NCBI GenBank assembly: GCA_900543915.1 | Contig: UQTB01000036.1 | Span: 1-16,329, forward strand | Origin: an uncultured Eubacteriales bacterium | Lineage (GTDB): Bacteria > Bacillota > Clostridia > Christensenellales > Borkfalkiaceae | Length of the DNA stretch: 16,329 bases | Direction: 5' to 3' | Shown: piece by piece, positions 7,708-14,008 of the stretch | How the letters are laid out: every line of letters begins with the position of its first letter | Numbering within the stretch: the stretch's first letter is position 1 | Notes under the pieces: model-generated | What the model was told of the DNA's origin: nothing | The model's input: the letters and a program-made list of their open reading frames with translations, nothing else | The model's database searches: none | Made by a program: the position numbers and the translations under genes

Positions 7708-8439
7708 ATGGCTATGAAGACGGTTGTCATCACGGGCGGCGTGCGCGGCATCGGCAGAGCTGCGGCGCTGATGTTTGCGGAAAGGGGATATGCGGTCGCC
7801 GCGTGCTATGAAAAGAACGGCGCGGCGGCGGACGCTCTTTCCGCCGCTCTGCGGGAAACGGGCGTTCCCTTTCTCGTCTCGCGGGCGGACGTTTCGGATG
7901 CGTCCGCAGTCGGTGCGTTCGTCGCCGCGGCAAGCCGCCTGACGGGGAAGGTAGACGTGCTTGTCAACAACGCGGGGATCTCGTCCTTCGGGCTCTTCCA
8001 GGAGCTGAAAGAGGACGCGTTCGACCGCCTTTTCGCGGTGAATTGCAAGGGCGCGTATCTCGCGGCGCGGGAGGTGCTCCCAGGCATGATCTCCCGCAGG
8101 GAGGGGAGCATCGTCAACGTCTCCTCCGTCTGGGGCATTACGGGCGCTTCCTGCGAGGCGGCGTATTCGGCGTCCAAGGCGTGGCTGATCGGGCTTACCC
8201 GCGCGCTCGCCAAGGAAGCAGGCCCTTCCGGGGTGCGGGTCAACTGCGCCTGCCCGGGCGTCATCGACACGGATATGAACGCGCACCTCGGGGCGGCGGA
8301 CCGCGCCGCACTGGCGGCGGAGACGCCGCTCGGAAGGATCGGCACGCCGGAGGACGCCGCGCGCACGATCGTCTATCTGGCGGAAGATCCCTTCGTTACC
8401 GGGCAGGTCGTCGCGGCGGACGGCGGGTTTTCCCTGTGA
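7708..8439 (+). CDS. SDR reductase, probable EF-P 5-aminopentanone reductase (YmfI-like)
   Basis: A classical short-chain dehydrogenase of 243 residues. It has the NAD(P) motif TGGVRGIG (9-16), ADV (D61), NNAG (87-90) and the catalytic tetrad N112, S140, Y153, K157 (YSASK). General similarity is to FabG. The segments NNAGISSFGLF, SSVWGITGASCE and GVIDTDMN are, from memory, those of the clostridial group named EF-P 5-aminopentanone reductase; in B. subtilis YmfI reduces the 5-aminopentanone on EF-P Lys32 to 5-aminopentanol. Its position just after efp supports this role over fatty-acid synthesis, and no other fab gene is nearby. The start is ambiguous: ATG 7708 lies four bases after GAGG (7700-7703), while ATG 7714 has a better spacing of ten and matches the usual N-terminus MKT. 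The SDR fold is certain; the substrate is inferred. Confidence 0.78.
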   Translation: MAMKTVVITGGVRGIGRAAALMFAERGYAVAACYEKNGAAADALSAALRETGVPFLVSRADVSDASAVGAFVAAASRLTGKVDVLVNNAGISSFGLFQELKEDAFDRLFAVNCKGAYLAAREVLPGMISRREGSIVNVSSVWGITGASCEAAYSASKAWLIGLTRALAKEAGPSGVRVNCACPGVIDTDMNAHLGAADRAALAAETPLGRIGTPEDAARTIVYLAEDPFVTGQVVAADGGFSL

Positions 8440-8446
8440 AAAGAAC

Positions 8447-9307
8447 ATGAAGAAAGAGCGGAAATACAACGGGCTGAGAAAATCTGCCGAACAGTCTCCC
8501 GTCTCCACCATGCTCATCGTGCTGCTGCTCGCGGCGGGGATCTTTCTCTTTCCGGTGGAAGACATGATGCGGCTGTTTACCGGGCGTTATGGACTGACGG
8601 AGGAACTCGCCGGCACCATGGCGGTGCGCTACCTGTTCGCCGCGGTCATCGTGAAGCTGGCGTATGACTTCGGCTTTGAGCGGCTGTATCTCTGGTCTCC
8701 CTTCGGGAAAGGCGCGCTGTACGCGCTTCCTTTTCTGCTGGTGGCAATCAACAACGCCCCCATCATCGGCTTGGCGACGGGGAACGCTTCCGTCACCGCG
8801 GGGGCGGGGGATATCGTGCTCTATCTCTTTATGAGCCTTTCCGTCGGGCTATTAGAGGAGCTTATATTCCGGGGCATCGTCCTGCCCCTGTGCATGATCC
8901 GGTTAAAGGGGAAAAAACACGCGCTTTTCTGGTCGGTCGCGCTTTCCTCCGCGATTTTCGGGGGAATGCACCTCATCAATCTTCTGAGCGGCAACGTGGG
9001 CGGCGTTCTGCTGCAGGTGGGGTATTCCTTTCTGATCGGCGGCATGTGCGCGGCTGCGACGGTGAAGGCGGGGTGCGTCTATCCCGCAATCGTCCTGCAC
9101 GCCGTCTATAACGCCGGCGGGCTGCTCATCGGAACGCTGGGGACGGGGACGCAGTGGGACGTCGTCACCGTCGTCGTCACCGCGGTGCTCGGCGTCGCCG
9201 TGTTTGTCTACGCGTTTTTCACGCTCTGGAAGGAGGACGGCGCGCAGCTGTACGAAAAAATCGGCTTCCCGCCCGAAGCGGAAACTATAAACAATCGTGA
9301 TAACTGA
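8447..9307 (+). CDS. CPBP family intramembrane metalloprotease-like protein
   Basis: The 286-residue product is a multi-pass membrane protein. Hydrophobic segments occur at about 21-36, 60-72, 90-110, 122-136, 158-172, 186-204, 210-230 and 238-260. It carries the three CPBP/Abi (Rce1-like) motifs: LLEELIFRG (E137, E138, R142), FGGMH (H175) and LHAVYNAGG (H218, N222). Bacterial members are glutamate-type intramembrane proteases or scaffold proteins; the substrate is unknown. It starts seven bases after the reductase stop with only a weak purine-rich ribosome binding site, so the two genes are likely cotranscribed. A functional link to EF-P or the reductase is not evident. Confidence 0.85.
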   Translation: MKKERKYNGLRKSAEQSPVSTMLIVLLLAAGIFLFPVEDMMRLFTGRYGLTEELAGTMAVRYLFAAVIVKLAYDFGFERLYLWSPFGKGALYALPFLLVAINNAPIIGLATGNASVTAGAGDIVLYLFMSLSVGLLEELIFRGIVLPLCMIRLKGKKHALFWSVALSSAIFGGMHLINLLSGNVGGVLLQVGYSFLIGGMCAAATVKAGCVYPAIVLHAVYNAGGLLIGTLGTGTQWDVVTVVVTAVLGVAVFVYAFFTLWKEDGAQLYEKIGFPPEAETINNRDN

Positions 9308-9311
9308 AGCC

Positions 9312-9340
9312 TTGAAAATTCTGAGGCGATATGATACAAT
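9312..9340 (+). promoter_or_regulatory. purA: SigA-type promoter (extended -10) for purA
   Basis: TTGAAA (9312-9317) and TACAAT (9335-9340) are separated by 17 bases, with TG at 9332-9333 forming an extended -10. The predicted start at about 9347 gives an untranslated leader of about 38 bases. That leader holds a small CCCC/GGGG hairpin (9358-9367) and the ribosome binding site AAGGAGAA (9373-9380). No purine riboswitch fits in this space. Confidence 0.8.
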
Positions 9341-9384
9341 AAAAGAGAATCAAAAATCCCCTCGGGGAAGATAAGGAGAAAATT

Positions 9385-10656
9385 ATGTTAGCAGCAATCG
9401 CGGGTATCAACTGGGGAGACGAAGGAAAGGGCAGGATGGTGGATCTGCTTTCCGAGCATTACGACATCGTCGTCCGCTACCAGGGCGGAAACAACGCGGG
9501 GCACACCGTCATCAACGACAAGGGAAAGTTCATTCTGAATCTGCTTCCCTCCGGCATTCTGCGCCCGGAGGTAGTCAACGTCATGGGGAACGGCATGGTG
9601 GTAGACATCAAACACCTCTGCGGAGAGATCGAAAATCTCCGCGCGGCGGGCGTGGCGATTTCTCCCGCCAACCTGAAGATCAGCAACGCCGCGGTGATCT
9701 GCATGCCCTACAACGTCATGCAGGACTGTCTGGAAGAAGACCGCCTGCGGGATAAAAAGTTCGGTTCCACCCGCCGCGGGATTGCGCCCATCTATGCGGA
9801 TAAATATTTGAAAAAGGCGATCCGCATGGGAGAACTGCTGCATCCCGAACTCCTGAAAGAGCGCCTGAAAGACATCGTGGAGTGGAAAAACCTCACCATC
9901 CGGGGCGTCTACGGCGCGGAGCCCGTCACGTTTGAGGCGATGGCGGATTATCTGAAGACCTACGGCGAACCCCTGAAAGATTATATCTGCGATACCGGCG
10001 TTTATCTGGACATGGCGGCGGATCAGGGAAAAAAGGTGATGTTCGAGGCGCAGCTCGGCGCCCTCCGCGACATCGATTTCGGCATTTATCCCTTTACGTC
10101 TTCTTCCAATACCATCGCCGCGTACGCGCCCATCGGCGCCGGGATCCCCAACCACCATCTGGACAAGGTCATCGGCATCATGAAGGCATATTCCACCTGC
10201 GTGGGCGAGGGGCCGTTTACGGCGGAGGCCTTCGGGGAAAAGGCGGAGGAATTGCGGAAAGCGGGCGGCGAATACGGCGCGGCGACGGGCAGACCCAGGA
10301 GAGTGGGGCCCTTCGACGTCCCCGCGAGCAAATACGGCATCCGCGTGCAGGGCGCGACCGAAATCGCCCTCACGAAGCTGGACGTGCTCTCCTACCTGGA
10401 TGAGATCGAGATCTGCACGGGCTATGAGCTGGACGGAACCGTCGTCACGGAATTCCCCTTTGCGCAGGATCTCGACCGCTGCAAGCCGGTTTTGATCACG
10501 ATGAAGGGCTGGAAGAAGGATATTTCCGCCTGCCGCAGAAAGTCCGATCTCCCCAAGGAAGCGCTCGCCTATATCCGCTACATCGAGCAGGCGACGGGGT
10601 GCTATATCAAATACGTCTCCGTGGGCGCGAGCCGGGAAGAATATATCGTATTATAA
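9385..10656 (+). CDS. purA: Adenylosuccinate synthetase, divergent clade
   Basis: PurA joins IMP and aspartate with GTP hydrolysis, the first committed step from IMP to AMP. The 423-residue product is normal in length. It has the P-loop-like GINWGDEGKG with the catalytic aspartate (D12), NNAGHT with the catalytic histidine (H40), STRRGIAP, KAYSTCVGEGPF, TGRPRR (301-306) and TKLD (330-333). Several normally strict motifs differ: GxQWGDEGKGK is GINWGDEGKGR, and the IMP-loop EGAQGTxLDIDHGTYPFVTSS is EAQLGALRDIDFGIYPFTSSS, which shifts or replaces the IMP-binding glutamine. I recall similar sequences annotated as PurA in other Clostridia, so this is a clade rather than a decayed gene. It has its own promoter and a strong terminator downstream. 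Confidence 0.92.
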   Translation: MLAAIAGINWGDEGKGRMVDLLSEHYDIVVRYQGGNNAGHTVINDKGKFILNLLPSGILRPEVVNVMGNGMVVDIKHLCGEIENLRAAGVAISPANLKISNAAVICMPYNVMQDCLEEDRLRDKKFGSTRRGIAPIYADKYLKKAIRMGELLHPELLKERLKDIVEWKNLTIRGVYGAEPVTFEAMADYLKTYGEPLKDYICDTGVYLDMAADQGKKVMFEAQLGALRDIDFGIYPFTSSSNTIAAYAPIGAGIPNHHLDKVIGIMKAYSTCVGEGPFTAEAFGEKAEELRKAGGEYGAATGRPRRVGPFDVPASKYGIRVQGATEIALTKLDVLSYLDEIEICTGYELDGTVVTEFPFAQDLDRCKPVLITMKGWKKDISACRRKSDLPKEALAYIRYIEQATGCYIKYVSVGASREEYIVL

Positions 10657-10715
10657 TTGAAATATCGCAGTCAGGCATAACCGACCGTTTCGGTTCATAT
10701 CATAGAGAGGACAGC

Positions 10716-10744
10716 CGCCGCCCGCGTATGCGGGCGGCGCTTTT
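10716..10744 (+). terminator. purA: Rho-independent terminator after purA
   Basis: CGCCGCCCGC (10716-10725) pairs perfectly with GCGGGCGGCG (10730-10739) around the loop GTAT, then C and four Ts (10741-10744). The ten GC pairs make it very stable. A weaker hairpin (AACCGA/TCGGTT, 10679-10695) precedes it. It ends only nine bases before the next start codon, and its 3' arm overlaps the palindrome at 10737-10753. Confidence 0.8.
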
Positions 10745-10753
10745 GAAAAGCGC
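10737..10753 (+). repeat. Perfect 17-base palindrome abutting the HAD start codon
   Basis: GCGCTTTT-G-AAAAGCGC is a perfect inverted repeat around a single G, and its last base touches the ATG at 10754. Its left arm shares GCGCTTTT with the 3' end of the purA terminator, so the two RNA structures exclude each other. It also occupies the place where a Shine-Dalgarno would be. It could be an operator site, part of an attenuator or chance. Confidence 0.5.
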
Positions 10754-11467
10754 ATGATAAAACTGCTCGCGTTCGATATGGACGGCACGCTCACCCAGCA
10801 CCGCACGCCCATCGAGCCGGAACATTACCGCATGTTGGAACAGCTCTCCGCGCACTATGCGATCGTGATCGTGAGCGCGGGGGATTTTGCGCGTATTTCC
10901 GCGCAGATCGGGAATTTTCCCGCGGATATTCTGGGCAATTACGGGATGCAGGTCGCCCTGCGGGAAGGGAACGGATACCGCATTGCGCGCGAAATCCGCC
11001 TGCCTGCCGACCGCCCTTCGGTCGCGGCGCGGATCGCCGCGCTGCGCGCGCGGTTCGGATATCAGGACTGCAAGGGGGACGGTGTCTTCTTTTACGATAG
11101 CGGCATGGTGACGTTCCCGCTCCTGGGCACGGCCGCTCCCATCGAAGAAAAGCTCCGCTTCGATCCCGACCGCGGCAAGCGGCGGCGCATGCTGCCCGCA
11201 GTGCGGGAGGCATTCCCCGAATATACGGTGGCGCTCGCGGGGAGTTCTTCCTTCGATATCATGCCGCGGGCGTTCGACAAGGCGCGCGCGCTCGGCGAGT
11301 ACGCGGCGGAGCGCGGCATTTTAAAACGGGAAGTGCTGTTTATCGGGGACGACCTGGGCGAAGGCGGCGGAGACCGCCCGGTTCTCGAAGCGGGCTTTCC
11401 CTGCTTCGCGGTGCAGGATTACCGGGAACTTCCCGCCCGGCTTGCTTTTCTGACGGAGGCGTTATGA
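10754..11467 (+). CDS. HAD-IIB hydrolase resembling eukaryotic-type phosphomannomutase
   Basis: The 237-residue product has all HAD motifs: FDMDGTLT (D8 nucleophile, D10 acid), VSAG (S41), K176 and FIGDD (198-200). The cap and later segments look like the phosphomannomutase (PMM/SEC53) family rather than Cof-type phosphatases: GNYG (61-64), FDPDRGKRRR (136-145), SSSFDIMPRAFDK (164-176, compare SFDVFPxGWDK) and GDDxxxGGxDxPV. Family knowledge allows either a mutase on mannose/glucose phosphates or a sugar phosphatase. It lies one gene upstream of a phosphoglucomutase, which fits hexose-phosphate metabolism. No Shine-Dalgarno precedes the ATG, and no clear promoter is seen between the purA terminator and the start. 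Its stop overlaps the next start (ATGA, 11464-11467). Confidence 0.82.
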   Translation: MIKLLAFDMDGTLTQHRTPIEPEHYRMLEQLSAHYAIVIVSAGDFARISAQIGNFPADILGNYGMQVALREGNGYRIAREIRLPADRPSVAARIAALRARFGYQDCKGDGVFFYDSGMVTFPLLGTAAPIEEKLRFDPDRGKRRRMLPAVREAFPEYTVALAGSSSFDIMPRAFDKARALGEYAAERGILKREVLFIGDDLGEGGGDRPVLEAGFPCFAVQDYRELPARLAFLTEAL

Positions 11468-11841
11468 CGGAAGAGGAAATACTGGCGTACGGCGCGGCGC
11501 TTCCGGGCGCGCGCTGCGACCGGCCCTTTGAAGGGGATTTTGAAACGGCCGTCCTGCGGCACGCGGATACCGGAAAGTGGTTCGCCGTCCTGCTCGAAGC
11601 CCCCGAAAAGCTGTTCGGCGTCCGGGAGAAAGTGCTCAATCTCAAATGTCCGCCGGAGCTTTCCGGACTGCTCGCAGAGAGCGACCCGAACATATTGCCG
11701 GCTTATCACATGAACAAACGTCTCTGGATCAGCGTCCGTTTTCGCCTTGCGGATGCGGAAACCGTGCGCAAACTGATCGCTCTCAGCTTCGAATTGACGA
11801 AAAAAAGGGGCAAAAAAGCCAAAAATGAAAATAATCTTTGA
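11464..11841 (+). CDS. MmcQ/YjbR family protein
   Basis: A 125-residue protein of the MmcQ/YjbR family, a small fold with a CyaY-like shape often called DNA-binding, with no settled role. Visible signatures are the LKCPPE segment (60-65) and PAYHMNKRLWISV (79-91), which carries the conserved HMNK. The C-terminus ends in a Lys-rich tail (KKRGKKAK). It overlaps the HAD gene by ATGA and is probably translationally coupled to it. Its stop codon lies within the -35 box of the next promoter. Confidence 0.85.
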   Translation: MTEEEILAYGAALPGARCDRPFEGDFETAVLRHADTGKWFAVLLEAPEKLFGVREKVLNLKCPPELSGLLAESDPNILPAYHMNKRLWISVRFRLADAETVRKLIALSFELTKKRGKKAKNENNL

Positions 11842-11866
11842 CAAACGCCCGCTTTTATATTAAAAT
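11838..11866 (+). promoter_or_regulatory. SigA-type promoter for phosphoglucomutase
   Basis: A consensus -35 TTGACA (11838-11843), 17 bases, then TAAAAT (11861-11866). The surrounding sequence is markedly A+T-rich against the GC-rich genes. The predicted start at about 11873 leaves a leader of about 32 bases with the ribosome binding site GAGGGG (11896-11901). The -35 box contains the TGA stop of the MmcQ/YjbR gene. Confidence 0.82.
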
Positions 11867-11904
11867 AAAATTGCGATTGAAATAAAATTTCATGCGAGGG
11901 GATT

Positions 11905-13644
11905 ATGTATCGACAGGAATATGAGAGATGGATCAACAGCATCTATTTGAGCGAGCCGGAGATAGAGGAGCTCAAAGCGCTTACGGATGAAAAGGAGATA
12001 GAGTACCGCTTCGGCAAAGATCTGGAATTCGGCACTGCGGGCATGCGCGGCATCATGGGGCTGGGAACCAACATGATGAACGTCTACACCGTCCGCAGGG
12101 CGACGCAGGGGCTGGCGGAATACATTTTGTCGCTGGGGAGAAAACAGGCGGAGCGCGGCGTCGTCATCTCGTACGATACGCGCCTCAACTCGGATGTGTT
12201 TGCGCGCGCCGCGGCGAACGTTCTTTCCTTCAACGGCATCAAAGTATATCTGTTTTCGGACGTGCATCCCGTTCCCATGCTGTCCTTTGCCGTGCGCGAG
12301 CTGAATGCCGTCGCCGGCATCATGATCACGGCGAGCCACAATCCCAAGGAGTACAACGGCTATAAAGTGTACGGGGAGGACGGCGCGCAGATGTCTCCCG
12401 AAAACACTGCAAAGGTCGTCCGCTATATGGAGGGGATCGATCTTCTCGCCGTCAGAGACGGCCAGGCGCTGGACAAGGCGCCGGAAGCCGCGCGGGAGCA
12501 GGTGCACGCCGCGCCCGTCCGCAAGCTCGGGCGTTCTCTGGACAGAAAGTATTACAAGGAGATCGGAAAACTCACGCTGTCCCGCGCAGCGGTGAAGAAG
12601 GTTGGCAAAAAGATCGGGCTGGTATATACGCCCGTCAACGGAAGCGGATACGTTCCCGTGACGACCATTCTGAAAAAACTGGGCATCAAGGTGACGGTCG
12701 TGGAAGAACAGGCGGGGAAAGATCCCTCTTTTTCCACGGTGGAAGTCCCCAATCCCGAATTCAAAGAGACGCTGGAGCTCGCGATCCGGCGCGCGAACAA
12801 GATCAAGGCGGATGTCGTGTTCGGCACCGATCCGGACTGCGACCGCCTGGGCGTCGCCGTGCGCGACGGCGCGGGCGAGTTTGTCGCGCTGTCCGGCAAT
12901 CAGGTCGGCGCGCTCCTGCTGGATTATATTCTGCGCCGGCTGAAAAAGGAGGACCGCCTGCCCGTTCACGGGCTTGTGGTCAAGAGCTTTGTCTCCACCG
13001 GCCTCGCGAAAGCGATCTGCGAGGACTACGGCGTGGAGCTGGCGGAGACGCCGGTCGGCTTCAAGTTCATCGGAGAAAAGATCAAGGAATGCGAGGAATC
13101 GGGCGAAAAGGAGTTTCTCTTCGGGTTTGAGGAGAGCTGCGGGTATCTTTGCGGCACGCACTGCCGGGATAAGGACGCCGTCGTCGCGAGCATGCTCTTT
13201 GCGGAGATGGTCTGTTACTATACCTTCAAGGGCGAGACCGTCTGGGGGCGGCTGATGCGCCTCTATGAAAAGTACGGCTATACGCTCGACCGCACTTCCA
13301 GCATCGCGTTCGGCGGGCTGAACGCGATGGAGGAGATGAACGCCGTCGTCGACAAACTGAAGAGCGAACAGGTCCGTTCATTCGATATCTACGGCGTGGC
13401 GGCGGTGCGGGATTATTCCGTTCCCGTGCGCCGGCTGGCGGACGGCAGGGAAGAGGCGATCGACATCACTCCTTCCAACACCGTCTATTACGAGCTGGAG
13501 AACGGGAGCTTCCTCTGCGTCCGCCCGAGCGGAACGGAGCCGAAGCTGAAGGTCTACTATTCCATCCGGGCGAAAGACGCGCAGGCGGCGGAAAAGGCCT
13601 ATTCCAAGCTGAAAAACGCCTTTGAAACGCTTTTGAAAAATTGA
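11905..13644 (+). CDS. pgcA: Phospho-sugar mutase (alpha-phosphoglucomutase, PgcA type)
   Basis: This enzyme interconverts glucose-1-phosphate and glucose-6-phosphate (some members also act on mannose phosphates), linking glycolysis to UDP-glucose, glycogen and cell-wall polymers. The 579-residue length matches Bacillus PgcA (about 580). All four alpha-D-phosphohexomutase motifs are present: the phosphoserine loop TASHNPKEYNGYK (S144), the metal loop GTDPDCDRLG (308-316), the sugar loop GFEESCGY (407-414) and the phosphate-binding loop RPSGTEPKLK near 540-549. YTPVNGSG replaces the common YTPLHGTG. It has its own consensus promoter and GAGGGG four bases before the ATG. No terminator follows its stop; the A+T-rich rRNA promoter region begins two bases later. 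Confidence 0.94.
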   Translation: MYRQEYERWINSIYLSEPEIEELKALTDEKEIEYRFGKDLEFGTAGMRGIMGLGTNMMNVYTVRRATQGLAEYILSLGRKQAERGVVISYDTRLNSDVFARAAANVLSFNGIKVYLFSDVHPVPMLSFAVRELNAVAGIMITASHNPKEYNGYKVYGEDGAQMSPENTAKVVRYMEGIDLLAVRDGQALDKAPEAAREQVHAAPVRKLGRSLDRKYYKEIGKLTLSRAAVKKVGKKIGLVYTPVNGSGYVPVTTILKKLGIKVTVVEEQAGKDPSFSTVEVPNPEFKETLELAIRRANKIKADVVFGTDPDCDRLGVAVRDGAGEFVALSGNQVGALLLDYILRRLKKEDRLPVHGLVVKSFVSTGLAKAICEDYGVELAETPVGFKFIGEKIKECEESGEKEFLFGFEESCGYLCGTHCRDKDAVVASMLFAEMVCYYTFKGETVWGRLMRLYEKYGYTLDRTSSIAFGGLNAMEEMNAVVDKLKSEQVRSFDIYGVAAVRDYSVPVRRLADGREEAIDITPSNTVYYELENGSFLCVRPSGTEPKLKVYYSIRAKDAQAAEKAYSKLKNAFETLLKN

Positions 13645-13645
13645 T

Positions 13646-13705
13646 AAAAAATTTAAAATTATTTAGGGAAATCGCTTGACATTTTTATATGTAAAGTGAT
13701 ATTAT
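13646..13705 (+). promoter_or_regulatory. rRNA-type promoter with UP-like element driving 23S rRNA
   Basis: Consensus TTGACA (13676-13681) and TATTAT (13700-13705) are separated by 18 bases, with TG at 13697-13698 making an extended -10. An almost pure A+T stretch (13646-13665) lies upstream at the position of an UP element that binds the alpha-subunit C-terminal domains. The predicted start is near 13712. This is the strongest promoter in the window and lies between a protein gene and 23S rRNA, with no 16S gene in between. Confidence 0.82.
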
Positions 13706-13711
13706 ATGTAA

Positions 13712-14008
13712 GCTACCGTTTGAGGTAGGCATCTCCGACTGAAGGACGGAGAGGACCGGTAAATTGACAACTGCATAGAGTTGAAAGGAGATACAGAGAG
13801 CGCATTTGGAAACGGAAGGCGGAAAGCCGGAAGAGGAAAGAAGCGCGGAAAGTATCAACGAGAAACTAGTAAAAGTACAGAAAGGCAAAGAAAGAATATT
13901 TAGAAGAGTTAATACGAAGAAAGAACGTAGGAAATTCACTAAACATTTTGTATAGTCTAGAATAAGAGATTTAATTCGACGGAATAAATCGTAAGATTTA
14001 TTCAAGAA
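13712..14008 (+). other. Pre-23S rRNA leader, no gene
   Basis: The 364 bases between the phosphoglucomutase stop and 23S hold the promoter and this transcribed leader; no tRNA, 16S or plausible protein gene is seen. In order it contains a hairpin CTACC/GGTAG (13713-13728), a hairpin TCTCCG/CGGAGA (13732-13752), the segment ATTGACAACTGCATAGAG (13763-13780), which resembles the TTGAAAACTGAATA-type motif near boxA in Bacillota rRNA spacers, a purine-rich unstructured stretch (about 13781-13930), and a perfect 9-bp hairpin (13982-14003) just before the mature 5' end. It is probably removed during 23S maturation. Confidence 0.6.
13982..14003 (+). other. Perfect hairpin just upstream of mature 23S 5' end
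   Basis: GAATAAATC (13982-13990) pairs perfectly with GATTTATTC (13995-14003) around the loop GTAA, a GNRA-type tetraloop. It ends about five bases before the predicted 23S 5' end. It may guide RNase cleavage or stabilise the precursor; it has no T-run and is not a terminator. Confidence 0.6.

Noticed and set aside
9341..9384. Possible riboswitch in the purA leader
   Set aside because: The leader is only about 38 bases and holds one tiny hairpin, too short for a purine or other aptamer.
10652..10657. TATAAT overlapping the purA stop codon
   Set aside because: No -35 hexamer lies at a suitable distance upstream; the terminator downstream would also block a transcript from it.
13764..13769. 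A second consensus TTGACA in the 23S leader
   Set aside because: No -10-like hexamer occurs 15-19 bases downstream; the bases belong to the spacer-like motif.
13935..13963. Possible second promoter TTCACT-17-TAGAAT about 45 bases before 23S
   Set aside because: The -35 is poor and the -10 imperfect; in an A+T-rich leader this is expected by chance. A tandem P2 remains possible but is not supported enough to list.
13685..14005. Minus-strand 106-residue open frame across the 23S leader
   Set aside because: It is the complement of the purine-rich rRNA leader, has a low-complexity Ser/Leu/Phe composition, and lies over a strong opposing promoter; no ribosome binding site supports it.
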